Notes: generated from the sequence alone by a model not told the origin. 64,000 nt of DNA from Kalaharituber pfeilii (GCA_015179045.1 WHUZ01000014.1:1194249-1258248), one strand, 5' to 3'; counted from the stretch's first letter, positions 45,293 through 59,152 are shown. Made by a program: numbers and translations.

Positions 45293-48200
45293 TATAGCAA
45301 ATTGTGAAGAGAAACAAACGGTCTCAAAGTACTAGAGTTCTAAAAAGAACTTAGACTATAGGCTGCTAAGAGTTTAGCAGGAACGTGACATATAGACGAG
45401 AATGATGTTAAACGAGATTTGTATTTGTACGCAAGTTCACTAGTATGTGGAGACTATGTCAGGTGTTTATAGCTGCCCCAGAGGCTTTGTCAATTCCAGT
45501 GCTGAAATAGCGCATTCTGCTTGTATACCTGTAATCTGAGATTTTTGTTTCAGTGCACTACATACAAAACTTCACTGACTGGTATCAAAACTCCTTAGTC
45601 AGAAGCTGGCTACGAAAGGACGTATTTTGAGGCTTTTATGCTCATGTTTAAACAAATATTACAGTTGCAAAGGAATGTAGTAGTTGCAGGACGTGACGAC
45701 TGGTGAATGAGTTTCTGATAAGTTACCCTGACGCTCAGAACAATATTTCAAACCAGGGATACTTAGAAACGAAAGGGACAACTGTGGCATCAAAAGATTA
45801 GTTAGAATGCATATTGCCCGTCTGGAGGAATAGGAGCCAAGATAGCTTGGGTTGCGGGTATCTGTATTGGATGGATGATCCGTAGTCTGGCTACTAAGCT
45901 TCCAGCTGAAGATGAGTTTTAGCTAGTAAGGCAAACAACGTATTAAAGGCACCTGCTCAACCAAAAAGCAATAACGGTGAGCATATCTCAAATGATAGGC
46001 CGCATAAGGGCGGCAGGTAAGCTTCCAAGCAAGCCGATGTTGATAGCAGTTTCAATCCTCTTCGAAGTTAGGCACATGAGCTCCATTCTCTTTAATGATC
46101 ACTTCCACACCACCCTCTATCATCATCTTTTTTTAACCGTTTCCAATCCTGAAAAGTTTTCGCGTATACCGTATTTCCTAAAGGTTATCTTCATGCATAG
46201 TAATACCCCCCATCTTAATAAGTGCATGTCGTAGCTTTGGGCCCCACCGAGCGTATAGTCGTATATATGGTCTGATCGATCCAGCGCTGTTACGTCGACC
46301 GTGGTATCCCGCCTTACTTAAATCTCACAGCATCAATGACGGACTACCGCGTACACACTAGCTAAAAGTCGGGGGTGCAGTAACCACAGCCTACAGTTGT
46401 CGCTATATATCCAATCTCAGCCTACTCACTACCGGTGACAAGAAGAGTAAGCAAACGCCGTTCCGGGTATCTCTTGCCGGCTAGATGAAATTGCAGAATC
46501 CGTAGGATGCAGTACGATAACGATGCAGAACTACATATGCGGCTGCCACAGCTTGCATGACTTAGAATGACAAAATCGTCGCTTGAAGCCAGAAAATTAG
46601 AGTGCTAACCTTCCCATTTGATAGATTCGTCTCAGGTTAGTTAACTGATCAGTAAGTATCATCTAAGTAGGTAGGGGGCTTGACTCACTTTTACCACCAA
46701 CTAGACTCACACTGTCCTAGGTGTCGCCTCGTCCTGTTTGTGCTGACCCAATAGATTCTTAACTCTCCCTAGACTCCTTTTTACCCTAGTATTCTCATCG
46801 GTTCTTGAGGGATCCAGCATATGCGGCACAGGAACAGCACTGTCGCTGTCCACAGCATGTTCAGCCTTGGATAGCCGATGGCCTGGCAACTCCATCCCAT
46901 GAACGCCGATAAGTTTGCTTCTCGCAGCATAATGATGCATGTACGCACATGAAGGCCAATGCTGGGGAAAGAGACTGCACCAGGGGTGACAGTAAATCTT
47001 CTTTTTAACCGCCGATCTTGATGGATGAAGCCTGCCCAGATTTGGGCACTAAAAAATAGATGAAGTATTATAATCGCGGTCAGGTATTTTGCTGTAAGGA
47101 GTTCTTCGTTTAATTCGGATGCTTAACCCGGGTATGAACATGCCGGTGCATGCCTATCATGTGTCTCTAGGTGATGCTCTCGTCAATAGGGCGAAATCAT
47201 TGTAGGGTGACATGTATTTTGTCCATTTGTCAACTGTGATGAGGCTGATTCAAATGACTGGGTATCCGGACGTTCATAAAGCTAGGGAAAATCTCCAACT
47301 GCTGGTGCCTGAAGTTTGAATCATTTCCACTCCCTTCCACACACCCTGTAACCCCACAGAGTAATGGACCCCTCATGACCAATGAGGAGTCAGCTTGGTG
47401 GAAGTATATCTCCGGCTAGCATAGTCCCCAGAGGCTCTCCGGCACCCTTCCAGCTGAGCTGGGAAGTTAAACCTTCCGATTTTGGGTTAAGCATCTCGCG
47501 CGCCATATTCGGATAATGTTCGGTCTGTTGTTCGAAAATTCAGTCAGGCTACTGAAACTGCAATTGGTTACTGTTATTGTATGCACATCTGCATAAACCT
47601 ATTTCCATCAGAGAAAGTCAATACCTTTCAGATAGGTGATAAACTAGAGAGTTACCCAGACTTATATTAGACATCGGAAACTTGGCAAGAATTATAGGTA
47701 AACGCTAGATTACTAGGGGGCACTTGGAAACCTGAATGCCAGTCTTGAAAACCTCCATCCGCTTTGCATGGACTATACCTTACATATCATATGGATCGAG
47801 AAATGTCAGGCCCTGCCGGCCCAACCTTGTTCAGTCCTACAGTCCTGCTAAATTTCGCCTGAACCATCGGGCGATCCTGGAATGAACAAGCATTTGTTAT
47901 TAGACGTAGCCATGGGTGATGACTATGGAGTTGATCAGGAGTCACCTATTGAAATCATCGGCATGACAACGCAGCTTAAACTTACTTAACCTTGGCTCTA
48001 TTCCAGGAGCCCATCGTTACCGCCAAGACTGTTGTCAGGAACATAGAATTGTTAGAACATAGATGTATGTATCTACCACAGCTTGGAAGTAATTAGACAT
48101 ACCAGCAGCGCCGGTCAGTAGCCATTATTTAGTACAAAAATGTTGCCTATATTTGCAGTATGTTAGCTCACTGCTAGGTCGTGGCTAGTGCCGGGTACAG

Positions 48201-48507
48201 TACAGTAACCGCATGCACTAGTCTGCCAATGGTTTAAAGGATCAATAGCATATTTCGCATATTATCTGCGCATATACTCAAATAAGTTTTACCCCTTCTT
48301 ATAGATGAAGCGTATAGTAGAAGTGCTCCATGAAACAGGTTGACTGCTGTGCAGATCTAGAGAATGGGCTCACACTATGACCATGTGAGATATATAGCAT
48401 ATTGAGTGGCGTTTGTGCAAGACATTCAAGGTAAACTCCTTATGCAATCTTGGTATAACCTCAAATCTACCGATCATCTAATGCAGATTCTGGGCACCTT
48501 CTTCATA
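45293..48507. other. AT-rich region with no supported gene
   Basis: Mostly short frames. The one coding-like piece is 46707-46940 on the minus strand (AVDSDSAVPVPHMLDPSRTD, RVKRSLGRVKNLL), which I cannot assign. A pyrimidine-rich patch lies at 47330-47470. Confidence 0.35.
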
Positions 48508-48588
48508 CTAGCCAGCTTCAAAAGTATTCTGATCCCTGACTAATTTTACATAATATGGATTAGTCAAGCGTCCGAATACTTGCTAGTG
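48508..48588. mobile_element. Very short relative of the family 1 element
   Basis: CTAGCCAGCTTCAAAAGTAT at the left and the complement of CTAGCAAGTATTCGGACG at the right enclose CATAATATGGATTAGTCA. This is little more than the two terminal repeats of the 33560 element joined. Left flank is TA; the right flank is degraded. Confidence 0.6.
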
Positions 48589-48678
48589 TATACTCGCGCG
48601 CATAGCTAGTCAGCCATTCCAATTGTGGTTGACATTTGCCCCCACTAGAACTGTCAGCCTTGTGCTCAATAATTACCC

Positions 48679-49266
48679 GTGTCCCACGTATCAAACTTCT
48701 TTCAGAGGGAACTGGTCATGGTAGTCATGTGTATCACTCAGTCCTGTTACAGGCTACGTACCAATATCCCGAATCTCCTCAAGTTGCAAACCACACCATG
48801 CTGCTGTACAAAATTACAAGCATCACCTGTGCTCATAGCTGCAGCACCTGGATATCACCCGGAAAATATAGACGCATGCAACCACGGTCTGTACGTCGTA
48901 TGTGTCCTAATAGCAACCCCGATTGTGAAAATGTCACAGCAGAGTTGCCGTGCGCGCAGGAACAGAGCTTTAGTCGAATATGCCTCAGCCTTCCAATTTA
49001 ACTACATTGGGCAATTGTCGATTACCGACCCGGGGAATATATTCTTCCTGATTTGTGCACCCAGTCAATTACCAGGATTTGGATTCTGTTTGACGACAGA
49101 TATTCCAGAACAGCAAAATGAGGCTGTGAACTTTAGCTCACGGGGGTCTTCTTTCAATCAACAAGTGGTTGAATATAGGAAAACATTTCTGACTGCAGCT
49201 ATATCCCACCTAAAACCTCGGCGAAGCTCTATTGATACCATGAAGAAAATCTCATTGGCCAATTAA
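48679..49266 (+). CDS. Unrecognised 195-codon frame
   Basis: Open from ATG 48679 to TAA 49264. It contains FQFNYIGQLSITDPGNIFF and VVEYRKTFLTAAISHLKPRR; the N-terminal half is Cys-rich and irregular. It lies in transposon-rich DNA with no promoter evidence and no family I recognise. It may be a chance frame or the tail of an eroded gene. Confidence 0.2.
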   Translation: MSHVSNFFQRELVMVVMCITQSCYRLRTNIPNLLKLQTTPCCCTKLQASPVLIAAAPGYHPENIDACNHGLYVVCVLIATPIVKMSQQSCRARRNRALVEYASAFQFNYIGQLSITDPGNIFFLICAPSQLPGFGFCLTTDIPEQQNEAVNFSSRGSSFNQQVVEYRKTFLTAAISHLKPRRSSIDTMKKISLAN

Positions 49267-51516
49267 CATTTGAACTGTCACAATATCCAGTTTTCTTGGC
49301 TCCTGTATGCAAGTTTTAACGGGAAAGTTTTGAGGGCTAGGACGGAAGAGCTGAGCCTCAAAAAGGTTACTGTAGAGGCTGCGCATGCTTCCTACTTGAA
49401 TCTAGTCTGAAGTAAATCGATGGTAACTCGTCGGCAAGATTGGCATTTTTCTATGGCCCGTCCTGAAATCGTCTCATAAAACAGCGCCTTGCAGCTGCTC
49501 AATAGTCATACACCAGAGCTATCCAAGTATGTACTAACGAAGAACTTGAATTGATCATAGACACCTGTGGTCGACACGAAAAATTAAATGGTGTAACGTT
49601 TTATTCTGACCCCTAGATCAGAATTTGAACACATTGTACAAGGTGTAAATGCAAACCTAGTCTAGAGGACCATGACCATCAGTATGGTGGTATGATATTG
49701 ATCGGAACGCTGTCATATGTATTTGCGTGCCCTGCGGTACGCCCGTTTTGCATGGGTATGTTGCGAGAGTGGCTCGTTTGTGCTTGTATTAGTACGTACC
49801 AGATACACAGAATATATGTAGTGAAAATTCCTATCGTGGACGCATTAGAGCCGGAACTCAGTCCCAAGGCAGTTCAAGATTAAAAGAGAAAAAAAAAGAC
49901 TTCAGGGGGGATTTAAATCCTGCACTATTTGAACAAGGGGTATTGTTAGCTGTGATTCCTGGACGGCCGATATCAGACTGCACCCAGAAGCTTGTGCTGC
50001 CCTGAACAACACTGTACATGACCGATTCGCAACACTAGCGTTGTTTCGAGTGGTTGACAGGCACATCCATTCCACGTAAAGGCTGGCATTCAGCGAGCTG
50101 GAATGTTGTGGGTCTTGCTGCTGTTCGGAAGGTGCAACGAGATACCTGGATAGGGGCAAATCTTTGTATAGGCTCAGCGTAAGCACTGAGGCATCGAAAA
50201 ATGGAAAATGAATAAATCCTAATTGAGATGAATTATTATTATTTCAGCATTTTAGGGATCTGAAGTTTGTATTCCGATGGTAGCAGCCCAAACTCATAAA
50301 TATATAGGCAATTCCGGCAGCCAAATTTTTCGGTAGCACTTCCACCATAGCCATGTACATCTAAACAAGTCTCAAATCAGAAATTCCTGAACATTCAAGT
50401 CAGTTTTGCGCATAACATGAATCATGTAGCCGAAAGGCAGCAAAATGTAAATAAGTGAAATTGAAAAGGAGATCGAAATAGAGAATCGCAATAACATAAT
50501 CGCTTCCAATGTTTCAGAATCATCCTAGTGCCGTTCCATCCGTCCATTCAGTATTGTTACTGTACCATATACCTCCATCCAGCTGGTATTTCTCCATTAT
50601 ATGCTTCGAACACCAGAATATTAGCTCCACTATTTCCCTACGCAGCTTTAAACCCCGATCTTTTCACCAAAAATCCCTCCTCCAAGATTTCCTTCCTCCA
50701 GAGATTTACTTCCTAGATTCCTGACTATTCCCGTCTTCCATACCCACAAGTCAGACCGGTCTGTCGCAGATATCCTTCCGAGTGAAAATAATGAAATAAT
50801 ATAGCTATAGAAAAGCAAATATAGAAATGAAAAAAGAAGAGCCAGATAGCAGTCGTACGTTGAAGTTGAAGCAGCGATTGCAGCACAAGATAGACTCAGG
50901 TTGGCTCTCGTGCGGGGTTCAATTTCTCCGTGGCTGTCGATTTGTCATCAAGAGTCGATAGGTTATCGGATATATATAACTCTGGATTCATTGCCTCGCA
51001 TATTGCCCATAGAATGGAGTGTATGAGCTATGCTCCCATGAACCTGCCATCACCCAAACACGCTAGCTGGAAATATCCAGAAACATTCACCTAAGCCCAG
51101 CAATATATCCCATTGGGTTGGATCCAATTTCCTCAGGAAGAGTATAAAGGAAAATTGTAATTAGAAACAGATGGAGAATATGCAGAAATAGGAAAACAAG
51201 TAGATGAGTTTATCACTAAACACAAAATAAACAACTCAAGAATAGAAAGAGAAGCAATCATGGTATCATAACATTCGTGAACTTCATTTCTCAACCATGG
51301 ATTATGGAAACGCCAGTAGAAAGGCCTGCTGTGACTTGAGCCAGATTCTTCAATCCTTGAAACACAATGCAGATCCACGGGCCAATTGTAAGGATATCGT
51401 CTGCCTCATAGTCACCAGTTTCAGGTCCGTTGCACCCTTAATCAAGCATCAAGCGGGAGTCATGTCCTTTAGGTATTATCTGATGGCACTCTAGATCGAG
51501 CGTGCATGGGCAAATG
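49267..51516. other. Region without a supported gene
   Basis: AT-rich with short frames. A plus-strand stretch at 51297-51494 (SRKACCDLSQILQSLKHNAD, KDIVCLIVTSFRSVAPL) looks coding-like and ends close to the 3' end of the C2H2 gene on the other strand; no family recognised. Confidence 0.35.
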
Positions 51517-53289
51517 TTAATTTTTGAGCTTCTCTTTGCCACTATAGCGCTCTGTCCATGGACTTTTCGCAAGCCTGTATGTGGCATACTGCAAGTTGCA
51601 GGGTTTGTGGAAGTTGTGAATATTTCCGAATCCCGAAGTGGCATCAAGCTCAATGATTTCGTTTTTTAACGCCCATTTAATGAGTCCAGCATCTTTTCTA
51701 AAGTTGTCCCCATGCGGCCTCTCTCCTGCTTCATAATGCACTTTTCCAACATGCTCCATCTTGGTTTCCCAACTCTTCGGACCTGAAAATGTGAGTTCAC
51801 AAAATTCGCAGTTGCTCTCAGTTGGCGGTTCACGGCACACAATCATGCATCGATCCTGAATTTCTGGTATCTCGCTACAGGTCCACTTTTCTTGGCAATG
51901 AGGGTCTGAAGGGCTATGCATTCGCCTAAGATGCTGCCCAAAGAGGTCCTTGCGGTTGAAAATAGCATTGCGGTCCTTGCAGATTGGGTAATCACATTTC
52001 CATTCCTGGAGATGCATATGTTGACTTGATACATGCCTTTTCCACTCATTCTTGGAGCCAAATGCTTGAGTGCAACCTGCAAATTTGAAGGTACATTCGA
52101 AAGGGCGGTCATGCTTATTTTGAATGTGTTTTCTAAGCGAAAGTTAGGTAAGTTTTTGCTCTATATGTGCGAGAAGGTGCAGTATTTGAGGGGATGCAGA
52201 ATTCAAAGGAGAGAGAAATAATTGTTATGTAACATACCGAAGGTCAGCGACGTTTGAGAAGTGGATTTGACAGTGGTCCCGGTTACAGAGGTAGCGTTCT
52301 TTTGAAGTTTTCTTCTTTTGCCGGATGGTCTGACCCTTGCCCTCACTCCCCACAACCTTCTCAGATCTCCTTTTGACTATGCGAGTACTTAGTAGAATTT
52401 TCCTAGGAGCTTTTACAGCCTTTCTATCGATATTCCTCAAGCTCTGTGTATGCTCCATGTGACCTTTTTGTTCACCCCACATTGGCCCTTCATCGTGCAC
52501 ATAGTCACGAGTCATTGATGAGTCTTCTGAAGTGCATTCGCCGTCGTCATTTGAGTCAGCCGTGATTGATTTGTGAGCACCAAAATCAAACTCTGCATCC
52601 TCTAGGCTTTTCTTCTCTTTCAGTGACGGAGAGTCAGTATATGTTTCTGGTTTTGTGCTATTTGCACAAGGCACAATTGGCAGTTGAAGTCTGCTAGGGT
52701 CAATGGTCTTGAAGGAGTGATTATATTGGTCGAAACTGCTGCCAATGTTGCCAATGAGTGGATTATTTTGGGAAATACTATTAGAATAGTTCTGTGTTTG
52801 TGGGGCAATGCCTCTGAGACTCTCTTGCGACCATTGAGATTGACTGTCCCATTCTCGATCTGAAGAGGCTATATCCGTCGTGGAGAAGTCATCATCCGCT
52901 TCTGTGTACGTGTGAGTCGAGGTGTCATTGGAAGATTCTTGGTAATCCATGCCCGATCCATAGGATTCCCATAAGAAAGTCCGAGGATATCTTGAATTCT
53001 GGTACGGATTCTGCATGGAAGGAGGTAGAATCCATGGATCTAAAAGCCAGAATTTTTCTGGGATTTGAGGATTGTAGGGAGAGTAGAGCCTTGTAAATTG
53101 ACTGGCTACATCCTGAGTACTGTCTGCAATCCCCGGATTGAAGACATGGTCGATACTGTCGAATAAGCGATTGAAGTCCCCTTTAGCATCAGCGTCTTTT
53201 CTACTTTCCCATGAAAGTTCGGTCCACGGCTCGTTTGCTAAATTCGTATTTGCTATATGCGTAACTTCAGAGGAGGCTGGAGGCTTCAT
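51517..53289 (-). CDS. C2H2 zinc-finger transcription factor, two exons
   Basis: A likely nuclear DNA-binding regulator of 555 residues. Exons 52238-53289 and 51517-52132; intron 52133-52237 (donor GTATGT, acceptor TTAG) splits the first finger at an Arg codon and keeps the frame. I chose ATG 53289 (MKPPASSEV) because the frame upstream has no ATG. Residues 1-300 are acidic and Ser/Gln-rich (SDREWDSQSQWSQESLRG), a possible activation region. A basic stretch at about 300-330 (TRIVKRRSEKV and RQKKKTSKERY) is a likely nuclear signal. Fingers: C335-x4-C-x12-H-x4-H, C364-x6-C-x12-H-x4-H, C397-x4-C-x15-H-x4-H, and a later CEFC with H-x4-H. It is the only intact-looking gene in the transposon-rich half, and a broken paralogue lies 19 kb away. 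Confidence 0.85.
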
Positions 53290-56200
53290 GGAGATGATAT
53301 GGTGGAAAGCTAACAAAGGGTGAATTTGCAAACAGTGATCAGCTAAGCTCAATGAATATGTTTAAGTGTACAAGAAAATCGAATGACGAGCTGGAAGAGC
53401 CAACCTCTAAACGAATAGCACTAGGTAAAAAATGTACAACATATGAAAAGAGAGAAGGCGATTGAAATTACCTCGTAAGAGAATAGATGGCTTGACCTCG
53501 TAGAACTTTGAGAAGGCACTTCGAGAAAGGTTGCGGTTTAGAATAAAGAATGTGGGATCTTTCAAGATGTTATACAATGAGCCGACCTTATTTAATTTTT
53601 CAACTTTCAGTATCTTTTTGTATTATCGAGAAAGAGTTACAATCAATAATTTCCAGTCACCGGTTGCACAATACTGCACTAGCAAGAGCCTCAAGGCATG
53701 TTCCCATGCAACGGCGCTAGGGAATAGGACTGAAGATTTAGTGAAGGTCGAGTACTTCTAGCTAAGAGTATCGCACAGTTAAGTGTGGTGATAGCTTTCA
53801 AGAGTGGTATAATACCAAGGGGCTGAGCACCTTAGTGCACTGTAGACGCATGTGGATGCGGACCAGGTTCTTCAACCATTGTTCAAGGGTATCGATCAGC
53901 AAACTAAGTTTACGCGCAGTCGCCGCGCAACGAACTAACCCGCTTAGACCTCAGGTCCACAGAAAAAAGCAAAATTCCGCGCAGGCAACGTCCTGCCCAG
54001 GATGGCACCCGTCATAACTCCTCTCTTAGCGAACCCTCTATTACAGTATCACAACAATTTAAGCACATTGTGTTTGGGATCTAAGCAAGCTCATATTTCT
54101 GCTGACGTTGACTGTGACCAGCTCCTGACCTACAAGTCGCGCGCTCCACCCCTCTTTCCTGAAACCCGTGCCCATTGGTTGAGTGGGCCATCGGATATTG
54201 TGGTTGCCGCAAAATTTGGTAATGGTGACTTTAAAGCAACTACGAGACTATCAGCAACTTAGAAGACTTAACTCTGAGAGCTCAAAAGGAATTGAAATTA
54301 CATTATATTTTTATGTGCACCATCGTATCAGAGCTGGAAGTTATTTTCCTCAGCTTCCGGTCTAGAATGTATTATCATACATGTAATGGTAGGTGCACTA
54401 GTACACGCCTACCCCCAATGAAGGGCGATAATCGCAAGTGCAGAATACTATATTAACAGAAGTTTGTGAATTCTGCTGCCCAGCTGAGTAATGCCAGAAA
54501 TGTGTATAGTTGGGGTTTCTTGCAAAAAGGTTACCCTGAACAGACACAAAGAGGAAGTATGCAAGGGTTTGCCAATGTCTCAGGCCTGCTATTAGAAGCC
54601 TGACCGTTTGCGTTTAAGGGGTAGGGTATCATAGGTAGTTGCTGCCTAAGAGTTTGAGTTGGTACCAGCAAGTCAGACGCTGCAAAAGATTAATCCTTGT
54701 ACTTCAAGATCTTGGCATGCTGTAAGTCTCTCCAAGTTTAACTGATCATCTTACACCGTTTCTGACAAAGGAAACTCTGTACATCAATCTCTGCAGAGTT
54801 CGTCAAACCGGTGTGAGTTGGCTGCATATATCCTTCTCTAGCGTGCTGTCTTTCCCCACTCGGACCTAACCACTAGCACAATCTTCTGCCCACGTACTTG
54901 ATAGAATTATTTAGAGGCTTAAATATCTATGTATAGATAATATATAGCAACGTCATCAATGGCATGCTAATTAACGAGACTGTAGGCTAACAAGATGAAC
55001 TTCATTTTGAACTGTATACCTACTATACATACCTGCTTAATCTTTCCAAATTCATTTGAGGCTATTCATTAGGTCTGTTGAGAACAAAGTATCAAAAGCG
55101 TTGTATTAAAGGTAACTTAACACCATAAAACCTTTACCATGCCTTGATTGCTGGTTACTTAGAGGTGGCGGTTCATGTCGAATACTTACGCCGAATGTCT
55201 TTAAGCAACTATTTTAGTCAGCTTGACCTGCGATATACGGAATTACGGAAGCCGAATGAAAACACTGGTAACGAAATCGAATCACAACGGTGCACAGGGA
55301 GTTCTTGTAGGTTGCGTTCCTACTTCATGTAAGTACGTCACCAATGATACCTCCTCCAACTCAAGTCTTGTAACCAGAAGTTGACTAACTCCAACTTTAC
55401 GTATTTTATGACACCTACAGCCACCGAGGAGCAGATTGCTTTTTCCCATTTCATTTTGCCAGTGCTCCAGTCATATGGCTTGCACTATGGCGAAACAAGG
55501 AGTAGCTTCAAAACCTCGAATGAGATTCATTTTGCTAAACATTCACTGCACATATCAATGAATTGGGTTGAAACTACAACTGGATGCTTGATATGGATAT
55601 CTTTGAAGAGCAGGACGGGTTGAATAAGTTCCATAGCAGAATACGAAATTGTTTGATATTCAGGTATCACAACGCGATGTCTGCCTCGCAAGGCGTTAAT
55701 CTTCAAGCTTTTTTTCTCACGTAACCCCGTTTACAGCTGTTCGCCGTAACTAGTAGTACGAAACTGTTCACTGAGAACAGTTGCAACTTCTATTCTCATG
55801 TCAGTGCTTGAATATATTGTAGCTTTAGCAGTGCAGATGCAATGCAGACGTTTTCTGCGAAAAGGCACAGTTGCGGCTCTGCGCTGCTGTGACGAAGCGA
55901 CCGCAGATCGAACAGAATGCCCACCGATCGGGGAGCTGCTTCGTGTTCAAACACTGCCTGCCAACTGATAGTGACCAGGGATGTTATCTCATGGACCAAC
56001 ACATCAAAAACTCTAGATTCACCTTCTTGCGGTTTCGGTAAATGAGGGTTGCCAGAAAGTGGAAGTCCTGAAACCTAAATCCCAAGCCCATTTCGCGCTC
56101 CAGATTGAAAACTAACTTACACTGCGTCCCGATAGTTGCCACGTACAGGTGCTTCAATGCACTCGAGGTTATCTGCCGGAATGGGGAGGAAGACGCAACG

Positions 56201-57321
56201 TTATATTTCGTCTATGAGCGAAGAAAGTTATCAGCTCAACCTTTCCAAAAATTGCTGCTCCTCTTTATCTGCAAGCCCCGTCAGCACAAAGACACTATTC
56301 AATAAAGCACTAACAATTTTTGCATTCTTAATGACAGTAACTATGACATGATCATCAAGATACTGGCAAGATTCGAACTTGCAATCGCAGATAATACACT
56401 TCGCGTTGCAGTAACATTCAGCTGACCGAATTCACTGTCAGTTTGATTGGTCCTGTTAAGGAAACGTTTTCTGATAAATGGGCATGGCTGCTTCTCCAAA
56501 GATGTGATGGCCCCTTCTAGATAAGTGCGGATTCCATGTATATATGTACGATACTGTTATTCTGAAGTGACAGAAATAAGACTAGAATTGTGCACTTTCG
56601 TTAGGACTACGTTGAAATAATTGTGGTTCTCTCGTGGTTAACCTATCCCGCGACATTGAGACCCGTATGACATGTACATGGTATTATATGGTGGAGTGCA
56701 CCACTTGTTACATTCCGTCGCGTGCTGACTAATACACCTTTTTTTTTTTCCTTTTTTGTTAGGTGGGGGGGTTGGGGTTGGGGGGGGGTGTACCCCACAC
56801 ACAGGCTCCCAGTTGGCCTCAGTCCGCTTTCTGGCACCGTCAGGCCTCGGCCACAATACACTCACATTTGGCATCTCATCTTTGCAATCGAGAGATTAGA
56901 CAACCTGGAGCTCACGGGCATTTGGTATTATTCTATCAGTGTTTTATTGTGAGCTAAGCTCTAATGAATTTTTTTTGGGCAGCTGCAAAATGCTATACTA
57001 ATGATCATTGTGAGTATAACTTTAAAGCATTATGATTGACAATTCCATGCAGCCTTGAGTCTGTTTCCGATATGGCAGATAAATGTTTACCTATTATGCA
57101 TGCATATCGCTATGGTAGTGATAAAGGAATATGTGAATCATTTCCAAATAGAGTAAGGATTTCCTGTACTAGTACTAATCTAGCATTCTTGGCACGTTGC
57201 ATTTTTCAGCTCTCCTATGCAAAGTGCCTCCTTTTCAATCTGCTAGTTATGTGAGAGTTGAGTGGATTCTTACGAGGCAATCCTTCTGCTCAAATTACCT
57301 TCAACGACGTACCAAGCCATA
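53290..57321. other. Region without a supported gene
   Basis: The first 300 bases are the 5' flank of the C2H2 gene. Beyond that only short frames are seen. Retroposon tail family B occurs at 55707-55760 (poly(T), CTCACGTAACCCCGTTTACA). A tRNA-like T-arm lies at about 56368-56384. Confidence 0.4.
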
Positions 57322-57382
57322 GCCCTCTCGCCATAGCCCAATTGGCGGCATGCGAGTAATGATTTTGAAAAAAAAAAAACCA
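57322..57382 (+). repeat. Retroposon tail, family A, plus strand
   Basis: CGCCATAGCCCAATTGGCGG then CATGCGAGTAATGATTTTG and about 12 A. It is the same end as at 34596, 60912, 61720 and 63731 but in the opposite orientation. A second A-run follows after CCATAGCCCTCTAGCC. Confidence 0.6.
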
Positions 57383-58165
57383 TAGCCCTCTAGCCATTTT
57401 ATTTTTTAAAAAAAAAAATCCTCCAGCCAGTGACATTCTGCCAATTCTGAGGGCAGACCACCTATTGATGAAAGTAGCAGCCAAGCTATACTGGTTTTGG
57501 AAAAGGAAGGACCCTGAGGACCTCTTTGGAAGGCTATTTCTTGAGAACAAATCAGTGTGTCATAAAATCGTTTCTCAGGCAGTTACTTAAGAAACTTTGT
57601 CCTACTTCATAGAGATTTTGCAATAAGAGAATGCAAAGAGATATCCGACTCTGTTTGGTGAGTTTGAAGGATGGAACTCAGTGGGAAAAAAGCTACCTAC
57701 TTATTTGTTGGACTGGACCCAGTTTCAAGACACTTATGATCACTATGCCGGGCCATTCATGACAAACATTGTGGTGGTAACCACAATACCGATGGAAAGA
57801 ATAAGGCTAAACGCGGGCCGGAACGCCACTCATAGGTAGGTGTATATGGTGATGCGTATATATGCTAAGGGAGCGAGCTCATATTCAAGAAGCGAGATGT
57901 GGATGTATAGGTTTGGTTGGAAGGTGAGGGTGGTCTAAAAATTGTATGTAGATAGGACTGTATGAGCACACAAGATAGCAGAGACAGACATGAATACGCA
58001 GATATAGATAGATCAGACAGACCAGACATGCACAGACAAGTCAATTGACTACTCTTCTTTTACGATCCTTTTTTGACATTTCACCATTGAGACCGCTTTT
58101 GAGACCTCGTTCCGCCAGCTCTAGATACCGGCACCCTGTGCAAGACAGTGGATGCTGTTGAGCCT

Positions 58166-58845
58166 TCATCACAACGTTCCAGTCGCCACTGGCCTGCGCC
58201 AGTCACCACTGGTCCGGGCTACTCAGTAGCACTACGATTCATGACTGCACTGGCCATTCACAACAAGGATACTTGTACAACACTGTATTGACCTTTTTTC
58301 ACGATAAAAGCTAATATCATAGAACGGGTTTGTTGCTAAATTATCGCAGTTGCCACATTCAACTCCTTGGAGTAATTGTTTAATTGCATGTTTGTTTCCT
58401 CGTATATTTCTGTATCCTCTGGAAGTTACATGCTTTTATTACTTTTTGAATCTTCGTTCGTACACATGTATTTAGTATGACTCTCCACAATTTTCTATAG
58501 AGGAGTATTTCACTGAATGAGATCTTTGCTGAAGAGAAAGTATTTTGCTATAGGGTTTTTTTTTTACTGCAGTAGAGGAATTTTCACTCGAGACATATTT
58601 TTTGCTCACAAAGGAAGTGTTAATTCATATTTCTAATAAGATATTTGTTTTTCTAGTAGTTGTCCGCATTCTCAAGAGCGGTGGTTGGGTTTAGGAAGTT
58701 AACTGTAGAGTACGCGTGTAGTGGTCATGTAGGTATTGTAGTGCGTAGTGCTTTGTAAGAAAAAAATATTACGAACTTTAGTGCTACTGAGTATCCCGGA
58801 CCAGTGGTGACTGGCCCGCGCCAGTGGTAACTGAATCACTGTTAC
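58166..58845. mobile_element. 680-bp element with ~53-bp terminal inverted repeats
   Basis: The left end CAGTCGCCACTGGCCTGCGC and the complement of the right end CAGTTACCACTGGCGCGGGC continue together through CAGTCACCACTGGTCCGGG and ACTCAGTAGCAC. The ends contain internal CCACTGG/CCAGTGG palindromes. No transposase is seen in the AT-rich interior, and no clear target duplication is visible. Confidence 0.6.
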
Positions 58846-59152
58846 GAATGGCCCGGCACAAGCACTATCATGAGTGCTTCGAAAAGTGTCCAGCAGCTGA
58901 GATTTTCCATCAGTGGTATGATCAACGCGTCAATCATCCAAAGAAGCTTAGGATCAAACAAACCTATCTGCTACCTTACCATCGTCAATAACAGGTTTCT
59001 ATGATTATCTGGACTCACTCCACAATGATTCCGAAGGCGGGGACAAGGAAGACCGCGAACTATCACCATCTCTGGAGGTGCAGGTAGGAGAAGGAAAGAA
59101 AAAGGGCGAGCAGAGCAGCCCCAAACTCAATTGAGAACATCTCAATAACCAA

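Noticed and set aside
47330..47480. Possible 5S rRNA-like or structured RNA patch
   Set aside because: No match to the conserved internal blocks of fungal 5S rRNA and no convincing fold by eye.
56638..56874. 78-codon minus-strand frame with a Pro/Thr-rich run
   Set aside because: Driven by a GGGGGTTGGGG tract and poly(T); no domain and no supporting neighbour.
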